A stretch of DNA of 64,000 nt. Origin: Pseudomonas chlororaphis. Its GTDB lineage: Bacteria; Pseudomonadota; Gammaproteobacteria; Pseudomonadales; Pseudomonadaceae. Positions 30,295 through 38,937 of the stretch are shown here, one piece after another; positions within the stretch are counted from its first letter, which is position 1; every line of letters begins with the position of its first letter. Location of the stretch: contig CP011020.1 of the NCBI GenBank assembly GCA_001023535.1, positions 620,001 to 684,000 on the forward strand, given 5' to 3'. The notes beneath the pieces are model-generated. The model worked only from the letters and a program-made list of their open reading frames with translations. It searched no databases and had not been told where the DNA came from. The position numbers and the translations under genes were made by a program.

Positions 30295-30711
30295 GTGAAA
30301 GCGTGGATTGTGTTGATGCTGGCCCTGGCGCTGCCTGCGGCAGTGATGGCCGAAGAGGCCAAGGAAGCGAAGGAAGGCGAGGCGCCGAAGGTCAGCTACA
30401 TCACCCTCAGCCCGCCCTTCGTGGGCAACTATGGCCTGGACGGTACGGCGAAGCTGAAGGTCTACAAGGCTGACGTGGCGCTGCGGGTGACCGGCGATGC
30501 GGCTGCCGCGGCGGTGAAGGCGAATGAACCGCTGATTCGCAACCAGTTGGTAGCATTGTTTGCCCAGCAGACCGTCGAGACGATGAACAACGTCGAGGCC
30601 AAGGAAAAGCTGCGCCAGGAGGCGTTGAAGCAGACCCAGCAAGTGATGAGCGACGAGACTGGCAAGCCGACGGTGGAAGATCTGTTGTTCAACAACCTGA
30701 TCATTCAGTAA
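30295..30711 (+). CDS. FliL-family flagellar basal body-associated-like protein
   Basis: A 138-residue protein with an N-terminal hydrophobic segment (WIVLMLALALPAAVMA) that may be an anchor or a cleaved signal. A Glu/Lys/Ala-rich linker follows, then a FliL-like domain (YITLSPPFVGNYGLDGTAKLKVYKADVALRV). No flagellar genes surround it, so it is the stand-alone paralogue type. I used GTG 30295, preceded by GAGGAG; an upstream ATG at 30241 is less likely. Confidence 0.82.
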   Translation: MKAWIVLMLALALPAAVMAEEAKEAKEGEAPKVSYITLSPPFVGNYGLDGTAKLKVYKADVALRVTGDAAAAAVKANEPLIRNQLVALFAQQTVETMNNVEAKEKLRQEALKQTQQVMSDETGKPTVEDLLFNNLIIQ

Positions 30712-30763
30712 GGCTTGAGGGCCAGGGCGGGGCTTTCGTGAGCCTGCTCGCGAAGACGGTCGT

Positions 30764-31216
30764 CTAGGGTTTCAACCCGATGACCGCCGCCCATTGTTCG
30801 GCTGTCACGGGCATCACCGACAGTCGCGAGCCTTTCTGCACCAGTGGCATCTCGGCCAATGCGCTCTGCTGCTTGAGGTAGTCGAGCTTCAGCACCCGGG
30901 CAAATGTCTCGACGTGAGCCACGTCGATGGCCGTCCAGGGGTTCTTGTCCGGGCTGGCCTTGGGGTCGTGGTAATGGCTGTCGGGGTCCAGTGCGGTCGG
31001 GTCGGGGTAGGCTGCGCGGACGATCCGGCCGATCCCGGCGATGCCCGGCTCGGGGCAACTGGAGTGGTAGAAGAAAAACGCATCGCCGACGGCCATGGCT
31101 CGCAGGAAATTGCGCGCCTGATAGTTGCGAACCCCGTCCCAGCGCGCCTGGCTGAGCTTTTCCAGGCCTTGGATGGAGAGCTCGTCGGGCTCGGACTTCA
31201 TCAGCCAATAGGCCAT
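30764..31216 (-). CDS. EVE domain-containing protein
   Basis: A 150-residue protein consisting of one EVE domain (PUA-like fold): MAYWLMKSEPDELSIQGLEKLSQARWDGVRNYQARNFLR, then DAFFFYHSSCPEPGIAGIGRIVRAAYPD. EVE proteins relate to human THYN1 and are thought to bind modified bases. The start is placed at MAYWLMKSEP, the conserved beginning, rather than at an upstream in-frame ATG. Confidence 0.92.
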   Translation of the reverse strand: MAYWLMKSEPDELSIQGLEKLSQARWDGVRNYQARNFLRAMAVGDAFFFYHSSCPEPGIAGIGRIVRAAYPDPTALDPDSHYHDPKASPDKNPWTAIDVAHVETFARVLKLDYLKQQSALAEMPLVQKGSRLSVMPVTAEQWAAVIGLKP

Positions 31217-31268
31217 GATTTCTACTCCTGGGCGGTGTGCTTGAAAATAGTTCAGCGATTTTATGACA

Positions 31269-31283
31269 AACCGACAGTCGGTT
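31269..31283. promoter_or_regulatory. 15-bp palindrome in the divergent EVE/small-protein region
   Basis: AACCGAC A GTCGGTT is a perfect interrupted palindrome with 7-bp arms. It sits 53 bp upstream of the EVE gene start and 129 bp upstream of the small membrane protein on the other strand. The size and symmetry suit a dimeric repressor, but no regulator gene is adjacent. Confidence 0.4.
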
Positions 31284-31411
31284 GACGCCAGAGTTTGCGT
31301 GTCGCCGCAGGTTGCCGCAAAATGCCGGCCTTCCAAGCTTGACGCTGCTGCACGGCCAATAAGAAAACCGCTGCTGTCATCGTGTGTGATATGCCTTGAG
31401 GGGGGCAATCG

Positions 31412-31558
31412 ATGAAACGCAAACCGGATTTGTTGTGGATTCTGGTCATTCTGTTCGGTCTGGGTGTCGTGACCACGGGTTACGCACAAAGCCTGTGGAC
31501 CAACAAGGTCGAGGCGCCGATGGACATTACCCAGCCCGCGCCCACGTTCAAACGCTGA
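31412..31558 (+). CDS. Small single-pass membrane protein (48 residues)
   Basis: An unlisted short frame starts MKRKPDLLWILVILFGLGVV, with a GAGGGGGG ribosome-binding site about six bases from the ATG. It has one hydrophobic helix (residues 8-26) preceded by positive charges, then a Gln/Pro-containing tail ending PAPTFKR. Composition and codon use look genuine, and I believe similar short proteins are common at this position in pseudomonads. Function unknown. It has the N-in/C-out charge pattern, or could be a cleaved signal ending near YAQ. Confidence 0.7.
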   Translation: MKRKPDLLWILVILFGLGVVTTGYAQSLWTNKVEAPMDITQPAPTFKR

Positions 31559-31593
31559 ACCCGTCTTCCTGGCGCCGCTGATTGCCGCGGCGC

Positions 31594-32199
31594 CTATCGC
31601 GCACTATACCAATGCCTGTCGCTGACCGTGCCCTGTAGCGGTACGTCCCAGCTTGCCTGTGCCAACCGGTCGACCTTCTGGCATTCATGGGCCAGCCCCA
31701 GCAATGTCGGTTTGCGCCACTGCCGGCGCCGCGCCAGGTACGCCAGGCTGCGGTCATAGAAGCCGCCGCCCATGCCCAGCCGACCTCCGGCATCGTCAAA
31801 CCCCACCAACGGCAATAACACCAGGTCCAGCGCCCAGACCTTGCGTTGCCGGGCAATGTCGATCCGGGGTTCGAGGATACGGAAACGATTGGGATGCAGT
31901 TGCTCGCCGGGGCGGATGCGTTGGAAAACCATTTTGGTCCGCGGCCACGGGCTGAGCACTGGCAAGTACGTGGCCTTGCCCCGGCGCTGGGCGGCACGCA
32001 GCAGCAGGCGCGGGTCGATCTCGCCATCGTTGGGCAGGTACAGGGCAATGTGCCTGGCGCGGCGGAACAGTGGATGCTGGGCCAGTTGCCGGTACAGCCC
32101 CAGGGCCGCTTGCCGTTGCTGGACAGGCGTCAGGGCTCGGCGGGCCTGGCGCAGCAGGCGGCGAAGTTGCGGGCGGGGCAGCAGCGCGGGTTCGGTCAT
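31594..32199 (-). CDS. fau: 5-formyltetrahydrofolate cyclo-ligase
   Basis: A 201-residue enzyme converting 5-formyl-THF to 5,10-methenyl-THF with ATP. It has the family's basic N-terminal helix (RRLLRQARRALTPVQQRQAA), the ALYLPNDGEID segment, and the nucleotide-binding signature GRLGMGGGFYDRSLA. Its place directly after the 6S RNA gene is the classic ssrS-ygfA arrangement seen in many gammaproteobacteria. Confidence 0.95.
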   Translation of the reverse strand: MTEPALLPRPQLRRLLRQARRALTPVQQRQAALGLYRQLAQHPLFRRARHIALYLPNDGEIDPRLLLRAAQRRGKATYLPVLSPWPRTKMVFQRIRPGEQLHPNRFRILEPRIDIARQRKVWALDLVLLPLVGFDDAGGRLGMGGGFYDRSLAYLARRRQWRKPTLLGLAHECQKVDRLAQASWDVPLQGTVSDRHWYSAR

Positions 32200-32276
32200 G
32201 TCGAAAGTTCACGGTGTCGGCGATGGCACAGCGTAACCGCAAAACAGGACACTCATAAATGCCCGGGCCGGAAACG

Positions 32277-32306
32277 ACGATGCCAGTCGCATGGACTGGC
32301 ATCGTC
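32277..32306 (-). terminator. Stem-loop downstream of 6S RNA
   Basis: A near-perfect inverted repeat, CGATGCCAGTC and GACTGGCATCG around a 4-6-base centre, follows the 6S RNA on its strand. The T tract beyond it is poor, so it may be a processing signal or weak terminator allowing read-through into fau. Confidence 0.5.
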
Positions 32307-32314
32307 TGGAATCA

Positions 32315-32492
32315 GGCTCCCCGGATGAACCGCTGTCGGCTTAGCCCTTGAACCCGAAAGTTCAAGGTGGAAGTTGCAGGAGGCGTTAAGGCTTTCCGTC
32401 AAGCGGACATGCACACCGGCCCCAACGTGCAACCCCCGTGGTTGTGCGTATCGGCTCAGGGACATCACCAACTGGCAAGCACCCCAGGGAGT
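32315..32492 (-). ncRNA. ssrS: 6S RNA
   Basis: The 323-bp gap between zapA and fau holds an unusually well-conserved non-coding stretch. Read on the minus strand, it includes GTCCCTGAGCCGATACGC, ACCACGGGGGTTGCACG and ACTTTCGGGTTCAAGGGCTA. These match pseudomonad 6S RNA as I remember it. A TATACT -10 box (32499-32504) sets the 5' end near 32492, and CTCCC there pairs with GGGGAG near 32316-32325 as the closing stem. The ends are estimates. 6S RNA binds sigma-70 RNA polymerase in stationary phase. Confidence 0.87.
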
Positions 32493-32523
32493 GAGGCGAG
32501 TATACCCCAGGCTGCCTCGCGAA

Positions 32524-32841
32524 TCAGCCCTTGCTGACGTCTGGATCGGTCGCCAGCACCAGATCCACCCGTTCGAGCAGGTCGCGGACCTGTTCGCGGG
32601 TCGAGCCACTGACCTGCACGTCAGGCGTATCCTGGCGATGCAGCAGGTCGTGGGTGATGTTCAAGGCGGCCATCACGGCAATGCGGTCGGCGCCGATGAC
32701 CTTGCCGCTGCTGCGGATCTCGCGCATCTTGCCGTCCAGGTACCGGGCGGCGCTCACCAGGTTGCTGCGCTCTTCCTGGGGACAGATGATCGAATACTCT
32801 TTATCGAGGATCTGCACGGTAACGCTATTGCTTGAACTCAT
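32524..32841 (-). CDS. zapA: Cell division protein ZapA
   Basis: A 105-residue FtsZ-ring-associated protein: VTVQILDKEYSIICPQEERSNLVSAARYLDGKMREIR, then GADRIAVMAALNITHDLL, which forms the coiled-coil helix. It is translationally coupled to the upstream coiled-coil gene by a 4-bp overlap and followed by ssrS. Confidence 0.95.
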   Translation of the reverse strand: MSSSNSVTVQILDKEYSIICPQEERSNLVSAARYLDGKMREIRSSGKVIGADRIAVMAALNITHDLLHRQDTPDVQVSGSTREQVRDLLERVDLVLATDPDVSKG

Positions 32842-33056
32842 GAGTCTTGCTCCAGGGCCTTGAGGCGCGAAATCATCGATTCGACCTTACGCCGGGCGAT
32901 TTCGTTTTTTTCAATGAGGTGAGCGCGTTCCTCGCGCCAGGTTTTTTCCTGAGCTAATAGGAGTCCGTTTTGGCTCTTTAGTTGCTCGACCCGCTCAATT
33001 AGCAATTCGAGTCTGGCCATCAGCGCTTGCAGGTCGTTGTCTTCCATTGTGTCCAC
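32838..33056 (-). CDS. TIGR02449 family small coiled-coil protein
   Basis: A 72-residue, almost wholly helical, charged coiled coil (LMARLELLIERVEQLKSQNGLLLAQEKTWREERAHLIEKNEIARRKVE). It is encoded directly before zapA, with overlapping stop and start. The family is sometimes compared with ZapB, so a division role is plausible from context. ATG 33047 (MEDNDLQ) is an alternative start. Confidence 0.9.
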   Translation of the reverse strand: MDTMEDNDLQALMARLELLIERVEQLKSQNGLLLAQEKTWREERAHLIEKNEIARRKVESMISRLKALEQDS

Positions 33057-33176
33057 TGAAGAGAGTGTCTGATGGGGAATGCAGGTCGCACAGCCTCTGA
33101 TAGTCTTGGCGAGTCTGTCGATGTAGGATACAAGGCCTCCATTCTAGACATAGCGCCGTCTGGCGCCTAGCTGCCC

Positions 33177-33731
33177 ATGCCCATTCAGAATTCCCCGTAT
33201 CAAGCGTTCGCCACCCTGCTGAGTTCCAGCGGTCATCCTGTCTCGCCTGCCGAACTGCACGGCCTGCTGCTCGGGCGCAGTTGCGCCGGCGCCGGTTTCG
33301 ATGTCGAGGGCTGGTTGGCCGATGCCGCCGAACTGCTCGAAGGCGAGCCGGCGGACAATGTCCGCAATGCACTTGTTGGCCTGCAGGAAATGGTCAAGGG
33401 CGAATTGACCAGCGACGACATGACCGTCGTCCTGCTGCTGCCCACCGACGACACCCCCCTGGCTGAACGTGCTGCTGCATTGGGCCAGTGGTGCCAGGGT
33501 TTCCTCGCCGGCTTCGGCCTGACTCGCCGCGAATACGCGCTGAGCGAAGAAGCAAAAGAAGTGTTGCAGGATTTGGCCGCGATCTCCCAGGTCCAGGATG
33601 CCCTGGAAGAGTCCGACGACGGCGAAAGCGACTACATGGAAGTGATGGAATACCTGCGGGTCGCGCCCTTGCTGCTGTTCACCGAGACCCGGAAAACCTC
33701 GGAACCGGCCGCCAAGCCGTCCTTGCACTGA
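33177..33731 (+). CDS. UPF0149 (YgfB/YecA) family protein
   Basis: A 184-residue, acidic, all-helical protein ([56 protein letters not shown]). In P. aeruginosa the YgfB homologue is reported to modulate the AlpA-ampDh3 beta-lactam response. It is the first gene of the pepP-ubiH-ubiI operon and is divergent from the zapA unit. Confidence 0.93.
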   Translation: MPIQNSPYQAFATLLSSSGHPVSPAELHGLLLGRSCAGAGFDVEGWLADAAELLEGEPADNVRNALVGLQEMVKGELTSDDMTVVLLLPTDDTPLAERAAALGQWCQGFLAGFGLTRREYALSEEAKEVLQDLAAISQVQDALEESDDGESDYMEVMEYLRVAPLLLFTETRKTSEPAAKPSLH

Positions 33732-33758
33732 TCGCCTGAAAGGGAACGCCGCCTGCCC

Positions 33759-35093
33759 ATGATTCATATCCCGAAAGCGGAATACGGCCGTCGCCGCAAG
33801 GCGCTGATGGCGCAGATGGAGCCCAACAGCATCGCGATCCTGCCTGCTGCCGCCGTGGCGATCCGCAACCGCGACGTCGAGCACGTCTACCGCCAGGACA
33901 GCGACTTCCAATACCTCAGCGGCTTCCCCGAACCGCAGGCCGTGATCGTGCTGATGCCCGGTCGCGCCCATGGCGAGTACATCCTGTTTTGCCGCGAGCG
34001 CAACGCCGAGCGCGAGCTGTGGGATGGCTTGCGAGCCGGCCAGGAAGGCGCGATCCGCGACTATGGCGCCGACGACGCCTTCCCCATCACCGACATCGAC
34101 GACATCCTGCCGGGCCTGATCGAAGGGCGCGACCGGGTGTATTCGGCCATGGGCAGCCACCCGGAATTCGACCGGCACCTGATGGAGTGGATCAACGTGA
34201 TTCGCTCCAAGGCCAACCTCGGCGCCCAGCCGCCGAACGAATTCGTTGCCCTGGATCACCTGCTGCACGACATGCGCCTGTATAAATCGGCGGCGGAAGT
34301 GAAGGTGATGCGCGAGGCGGCGCGGATTTCCGCCCAGGCCCATATCCGGGCGATGCAGGCGGCGCGCCCGGGGCTTTACGAATACAGCCTCGAGGCCGAA
34401 CTGGACTACGAGTTCCGCAAGGGCGGGGCGAAGATGCCGGCCTATGGCTCGATCGTCGCGGCGGGGCGCAACAGCTGCATCCTGCACTACCAGCAGAATG
34501 ACGCGTTGCTCAAGGAGGGCGACCTGGTGCTGATCGACGCCGGCTGTGAAATCGACTGCTACGCCAGTGATATCACCCGGACCTGGCCGGTCAGCGGCAA
34601 GTTTTCGCCCGAACAGAAAGCGATCTATGAAGTGGTGCTGGCGGCCCAGGAAGCGGCGTTTGCCGAGATCGCGCCGGACAAGCATTGGAACCAGGCCCAC
34701 GAAGCGACGGTCCGGGTCATCACCGAAGGGTTGGTGCGCCTGGGGTTGCTGGAGGGCGAGGTGGACGAACTGATCGCCAGTGAAGCCTACCGGGCCTTCT
34801 ATATGCACCGTGCCGGCCACTGGCTGGGCATGGATGTACATGACGTGGGCGAATACCGGGTCGGCGGCGAATGGCGGGTACTGGAAGTGGGCATGACACT
34901 GACGGTGGAACCCGGCATCTACATCAGCCCGACCGACCGTAGCGTAGCGAAAAAATGGCGCGGCATTGGCGTGCGCATCGAGGATGACGTGGTAGTGACC
35001 AAAACCGGTTGTGAAATCCTGACCCGAGGCGTGCCCAAGACGGTCGCCGAGATCGAGGCCCTGATGGCTGCGGCCCGGGCGCAAGCGGCATGA
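33759..35093 (+). CDS. pepP: Xaa-Pro aminopeptidase P
   Basis: A 444-residue pita-bread-fold metallopeptidase removing N-terminal residues before proline. The dinuclear manganese ligands are visible: the DAGCEIDCYASDITRTWP aspartates, the histidine of HRAGHWLGMDVHD, and glutamates in TVEPGIYI and GIRIEDDVV-like segments (here GVRIEDDVVV). It starts 28 bp after UPF0149 and overlaps ubiH by four bases. Confidence 0.96.
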   Translation: MIHIPKAEYGRRRKALMAQMEPNSIAILPAAAVAIRNRDVEHVYRQDSDFQYLSGFPEPQAVIVLMPGRAHGEYILFCRERNAERELWDGLRAGQEGAIRDYGADDAFPITDIDDILPGLIEGRDRVYSAMGSHPEFDRHLMEWINVIRSKANLGAQPPNEFVALDHLLHDMRLYKSAAEVKVMREAARISAQAHIRAMQAARPGLYEYSLEAELDYEFRKGGAKMPAYGSIVAAGRNSCILHYQQNDALLKEGDLVLIDAGCEIDCYASDITRTWPVSGKFSPEQKAIYEVVLAAQEAAFAEIAPDKHWNQAHEATVRVITEGLVRLGLLEGEVDELIASEAYRAFYMHRAGHWLGMDVHDVGEYRVGGEWRVLEVGMTLTVEPGIYISPTDRSVAKKWRGIGVRIEDDVVVTKTGCEILTRGVPKTVAEIEALMAAARAQAA

Positions 35094-36277
35094 GCCGGGT
35101 CAACCTGGCGATCGTCGGTGGCGGCCTGGTGGGGGCGAGCCTGGCGCTGGCCTTGCAAGCCGGCGCCAAGGCCCGGGGCTGGAAGATCCTGCTGATCGAG
35201 CCCTTCGCCCCAGGCGATGCCTGGCAGCCGAGCTACGATGCCCGATCCTCGGCCTTGTCCTACGGCGCCCGACAGATTTATCAGCGCCTGGGTGTCTGGC
35301 AGCAGATTTCCCGACGCGCCGAGCCGATCAAGCAGATCCACGTGTCCGATCGCGGGCGGTTTTCCACGGCGCGCCTGTCGGCGATGGAAGAGGGCGTGCC
35401 GGCGTTGGGCTACGTGGTGGAAAACGCCTGGCTGGGCCAATGCCTGTGGCAAGGCCTCGACAAGGACGTGGTCAGTTGGCGCTGTCCGGCCCAGGTGACG
35501 CGAATGGAGCCGCTGGTCGGCGGCTACCGCCTGACCCTCGACGACGAAACCACCCTGGAATGCGATCTCGCCGTGCTGGCCGACGGTGGCCGTTCGGGGC
35601 TGCGAGAGCAACTGGGCGTCGGCGTGCGGCATCGACCTTATGACCAGAGCGCGCTGATCGCCAACATCACCCCCAGCGAAGCCCACAACGGCATGGCTTT
35701 CGAGCGCTTCACCGATGACGGGCCGATGGCGTTGCTGCCGCTGCCGGAGAACCGCTGCGCGCTGGTCTGGACCCGCCAGGGGATGGACGCGCAACGGCTG
35801 GCAGCCCTTGACGAGCGCAGCTTCCTCAGCGAATTGCAGGGCGTGTTCGGCTATCGCCTGGGCACGCTCAAGCAGGTGGGCGCGCGCCACCTGTACCCGT
35901 TGGCGCTGGTGGAGGCCGAGGAGCAGGTCCGCCCGCACCTGGCGATCCTTGGCAATGCCGCCCACAGCCTGCACCCGATCGCCGGGCAGGGCTTCAACCT
36001 GTCCCTGCGCGATGCCCAGGCCCTGGCCGAAGCCTTGCTCGACAGCGACCGCGAGCCCGGCGACTTTGCCGTATTGCAGGCCTATCGCGAGCGCCAGCGC
36101 ATGGACCAGGCCCTGACCGTGGGTTTCTCCGATCAGGTCACGCGCCTGTTCGGCAGCAGCCTGCCGCTGGTGTCCGTGGGACGTAACCTCGGTTTGCTCG
36201 GCCTCGACCTGCTGCCGCCGGCCAAGCGTTGGTTCGCCCGGCAGGCCATGGGGATCGGGACGCGGCCCGATGTGTAG
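35090..36277 (+). CDS. ubiH: 2-octaprenyl-6-methoxyphenol hydroxylase
   Basis: A 395-residue FAD monooxygenase of ubiquinone synthesis. It has the N-terminal dinucleotide fold IVGGGLVGASLALAL, the DG motif LAVLADGGRSGLREQLG, and the second FAD motif LGNAAHSLHPIAGQGFNLSLRDA. It is coupled to pepP by ATGA overlap. Confidence 0.95.
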   Translation: MSRVNLAIVGGGLVGASLALALQAGAKARGWKILLIEPFAPGDAWQPSYDARSSALSYGARQIYQRLGVWQQISRRAEPIKQIHVSDRGRFSTARLSAMEEGVPALGYVVENAWLGQCLWQGLDKDVVSWRCPAQVTRMEPLVGGYRLTLDDETTLECDLAVLADGGRSGLREQLGVGVRHRPYDQSALIANITPSEAHNGMAFERFTDDGPMALLPLPENRCALVWTRQGMDAQRLAALDERSFLSELQGVFGYRLGTLKQVGARHLYPLALVEAEEQVRPHLAILGNAAHSLHPIAGQGFNLSLRDAQALAEALLDSDREPGDFAVLQAYRERQRMDQALTVGFSDQVTRLFGSSLPLVSVGRNLGLLGLDLLPPAKRWFARQAMGIGTRPDV

Positions 36278-36338
36278 GCCGGCGATGGGACATTCTTTTC
36301 ATGGGCGGCGCGTGTCGCCCGCTAAACAGGCTTAAAGC

Positions 36339-37562
36339 ATGGAATTGCGTGCAGATCTGCTGATTGTCGGTGCGGGTATGGTCGGCAGCGCCCTGGCGCT
36401 GGCGTTACAGGGCAGTGGCTTGCAAGTGTTGCTGCTCGATGGCAGTCCGCTGAGCGTCAAGCCCTACGACCCCCAGGCCGCGTTCGAGCCGCGGGTCAGT
36501 GCCCTGTCGGCGGCCAGCCAGCGGATCCTCGAACGCCTGGGCGTGTGGGAGGGCATCACTGCCCGGCGCGCCAGTCCGTATACCGACATGCATGTCTGGG
36601 ACGGCAGCGGCACCGGGCAGATCCACTTTTCAGCCGAAAGCCTGCATGCCGACGTCCTGGGGCACATCGTTGAAAACCGAGTGGTGCAGGATGCCTTGCT
36701 GGAACGCCTGCATGACTGCGACCTCGGCCTTTTGGCCAACGCTCGGCTCGAACAGATGCGCCGCTCCGGCGATGACTGGTTGCTGACCCTGGCGGACGGT
36801 CGCAGCTTGCGGGCGCCATTGGTGATCGCTGCCGATGGCGCGAATTCGGCTGTGCGGCGCCTGACGGGCGTCGCGACGCGTGAATGGGATTACCTGCACC
36901 ATGCCATCGTGACCAGCGTGCGCAGTGCCCGGCCGCATCGCCTGACGGCCTGGCAGCGCTTCACCGACAACGGCCCGCTGGCGTTCCTGCCTCTGGAGCG
37001 TGACGGCCAGCACGACTGGTGCTCGATCGTCTGGTCCACCACCCCTGGCGAAGCGCAGCGCTTGATGGCGCTGGATGACGGTGCGTTCTGCAGCGAACTG
37101 GAGCGGGCTTTCGAAGGCCAACTGGGCGCGGTGCTGAGCGCCGACCCGCGCCTGTGCGTGCCGCTGCGCCAGCGCCATGCCAAGCGCTACGTGGCCGAAG
37201 GGCTGGCGCTGATCGGCGATGCGGCCCACACCATTCACCCATTGGCCGGACAAGGCGTGAACCTCGGTTTCCTCGACGCCGCGGTATTGGCCGAGGTGCT
37301 GCTCCAGGCGGCGGGCCGGGGCGAGCGCCTGGCGGACGTGAAGGTGCTGAGCCGCTTCGAGCGCCGCCGCATGCCTCACAACCTGGCGTTGATGGCGGCC
37401 ATGGAGGGCTTCGAGCGACTGTTCCAGGCCGACCCGTTGCCGGTGCGCTGGTTGCGTAACACCGGCCTGAAGCTGGTGGACCGCCTGCCCGAAGCCAAGG
37501 CGTTGTTCGTGCGTGAGGCGCTGGGGCTGATTGGCGATTTGCCGGATCTGGCCAAGGCCTGA
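36339..37562 (+). CDS. ubiI: UbiH/UbiF/VisC-family FAD-dependent ubiquinone hydroxylase
   Basis: A 407-residue paralogue of UbiH: IVGAGMVGSALALALQGSG, VIAADGANSAVRRLTG and LIGDAAHTIHPLAGQGVNLGFLDAAVLAEVL. In related bacteria the gene after ubiH is the VisC/UbiI C5-hydroxylase, so I use that symbol; UbiF-like specificity cannot be excluded. It lies 61 bp after ubiH, probably in the same operon. Confidence 0.88.
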   Translation: MELRADLLIVGAGMVGSALALALQGSGLQVLLLDGSPLSVKPYDPQAAFEPRVSALSAASQRILERLGVWEGITARRASPYTDMHVWDGSGTGQIHFSAESLHADVLGHIVENRVVQDALLERLHDCDLGLLANARLEQMRRSGDDWLLTLADGRSLRAPLVIAADGANSAVRRLTGVATREWDYLHHAIVTSVRSARPHRLTAWQRFTDNGPLAFLPLERDGQHDWCSIVWSTTPGEAQRLMALDDGAFCSELERAFEGQLGAVLSADPRLCVPLRQRHAKRYVAEGLALIGDAAHTIHPLAGQGVNLGFLDAAVLAEVLLQAAGRGERLADVKVLSRFERRRMPHNLALMAAMEGFERLFQADPLPVRWLRNTGLKLVDRLPEAKALFVREALGLIGDLPDLAKA

Positions 37563-37569
37563 AAAATGT

Positions 37570-37612
37570 GGGTTGGAGCTTATGCTCCTATCGCGAGCGT
37601 GCTCGCGATAGG
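37570..37612. repeat. Degenerate REP-like palindrome
   Basis: TATCGCGAGCGTGCTCGCGATAG forms a strong hairpin preceded by a decayed GTTGGAGC core. It resembles a worn member of the GTGGGAGC REP family between ubiI and the iron transporter gene, and may also serve as a transcription end. Confidence 0.6.
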
Positions 37613-37691
37613 GCCGGGACAGTCGCCCTGGGAATCCATCTGCGCAACATTTGGAAATGTCTCCGCCCACTGTTCGATTGAGATGCCAAAT

Positions 37692-37710
37692 GTGAGTCCT
37701 TATCATTTGC
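37692..37710. promoter_or_regulatory. Candidate Fur box for the ferric-iron transporter
   Basis: GTGAGTCCTTATCATTTGC matches the 19-bp Fur consensus at 11-12 positions, best in the TTATCATT half, and lies 28 bp before the binding-protein start. Iron repression of a ferric ABC transporter would be expected. Confidence 0.5.
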
Positions 37711-37737
37711 GCACTTCATCATCGAGAGACTGCTCCC

Positions 37738-38742
37738 ATGTCGGCATCCAAGCGCCTGCTGTCCGCCCTCGCCCTGACCCTGGCAGGCACCACCGCCGCC
37801 CAGGCTGCCGATGAGGTGGTGGTCTACTCCTCGCGTATCGATGAGCTGATCAAGCCTGTCTTCGATGCCTATACCAAGAAGACCGGCGTATCGGTGAAGT
37901 TCATCACCGACAAGGAAGCGCCGTTGATGCAGCGGATCAAGGCCGAGGGCGAGAACGCCACCGCCGACCTGCTGCTCACCGTCGACGCCGGCAACCTCTG
38001 GCAGGCCGAGCAGATGGGCATTCTGCAACCGTTCACCTCCCCGGTGATCGATGCCAACATCCCACCTCAATACTGTGCGTCCTCCCACGCCTGGACCGGC
38101 TTGAGCCTGCGGGCGCGAACCATCGTCTATTCCACCGACCGGGTCAAACCCGCTGAATTGAGCACCTATGAGGCCCTGGCGGGCGAGCAGTGGGAGGGTC
38201 GGCTGTGCCTGCGAACCTCCAAGAAGGTCTACAACCAGTCCCTGACCGCCACGCTGATCGAAACCCACGGCGCGGAAAAAACCGAGGAAATCCTCAAGGG
38301 CTGGGTTCGCAACCTGTCCACCGACGTGTTCTCCGACGACACTGCGCTGCTTGAGGCTATCAACGCCGGGCAGTGCGACGTGGGGATCGTCAATACCTAC
38401 TACTATGGCCGTCTGCACCAGCAGAAACCGGACCTGAAGGTGAAGCTGTTCTGGCCGAACCAGGCCGACCGCGGTGTGCACATCAACCTCTCGGGCATCG
38501 GCTTGACCCGGCATGCACCGCACCCTGAGGCCGCCAAGCAACTGGTGGAATGGATGACCACGCCAGAAGCGCAAAGCATCTTTGCCGATGTGAACCAGGA
38601 GTTTCCGGCCAACCCGAAAGTCGAGCCGTCCAAGGAAGTCGCGGCCTGGGGCACGTTCAAGGCCGACACCCTGCCGGTGGAAGTGGCCGGTAAGCGCCAG
38701 GCCGAGGCGATTCGCATGATGGATCGGGCTGGCTGGAACTGA
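37738..38742 (+). CDS. Ferric iron ABC transporter, periplasmic binding protein (FbpA/HitA type)
   Basis: A 334-residue secreted protein with a signal peptide ending TTAAQA^AD. It belongs to the FbpA class: [26 protein letters not shown] at the mature N terminus, and the iron-binding tyrosine pair in [12 protein letters not shown] near residue 220. It is followed, across a REP pair, by a two-domain permease. No ATPase gene is adjacent, so the ATP-binding subunit must be encoded elsewhere. Confidence 0.92.
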   Translation: MSASKRLLSALALTLAGTTAAQAADEVVVYSSRIDELIKPVFDAYTKKTGVSVKFITDKEAPLMQRIKAEGENATADLLLTVDAGNLWQAEQMGILQPFTSPVIDANIPPQYCASSHAWTGLSLRARTIVYSTDRVKPAELSTYEALAGEQWEGRLCLRTSKKVYNQSLTATLIETHGAEKTEEILKGWVRNLSTDVFSDDTALLEAINAGQCDVGIVNTYYYGRLHQQKPDLKVKLFWPNQADRGVHINLSGIGLTRHAPHPEAAKQLVEWMTTPEAQSIFADVNQEFPANPKVEPSKEVAAWGTFKADTLPVEVAGKRQAEAIRMMDRAGWN

Positions 38743-38798
38743 CCGAACGGTAACGGCCCCCTGGGCATGCAGGGGGGCTCGTTCCTGGGATTGGCCCG

Positions 38799-38885
38799 TG
38801 GCGAGGGAGCTTGCTCCCGCTGGGCTGCGTAGCGGCCCTTTGTGTGAGCGCTGCGCACTCAAGCGGGAGCAAGCTCCCTCGCCAC
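38799..38885. repeat. REP palindrome pair, GTGGCGAGGGAGC family
   Basis: Inverted units GTGGCGAGGGAGCTTGCTCC and GGAGCAAGCTCCCTCGCCAC flank a GC-rich centre containing CTGGGCTGCG. It sits inside a probable operon, between the binding protein and permease genes, where a REP hairpin could lower downstream expression. Confidence 0.92.
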
Positions 38886-38937
38886 ATGCTACACAGCATG
38901 TGTGCCTGCCGATGCATCACTTGAACGAGAGCCTTCC

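Noticed and set aside
33144..35084. Large minus-strand frame (646 codons) opposite pepP and UPF0149
   Set aside because: Antisense shadow of two conserved genes with no domain signature.
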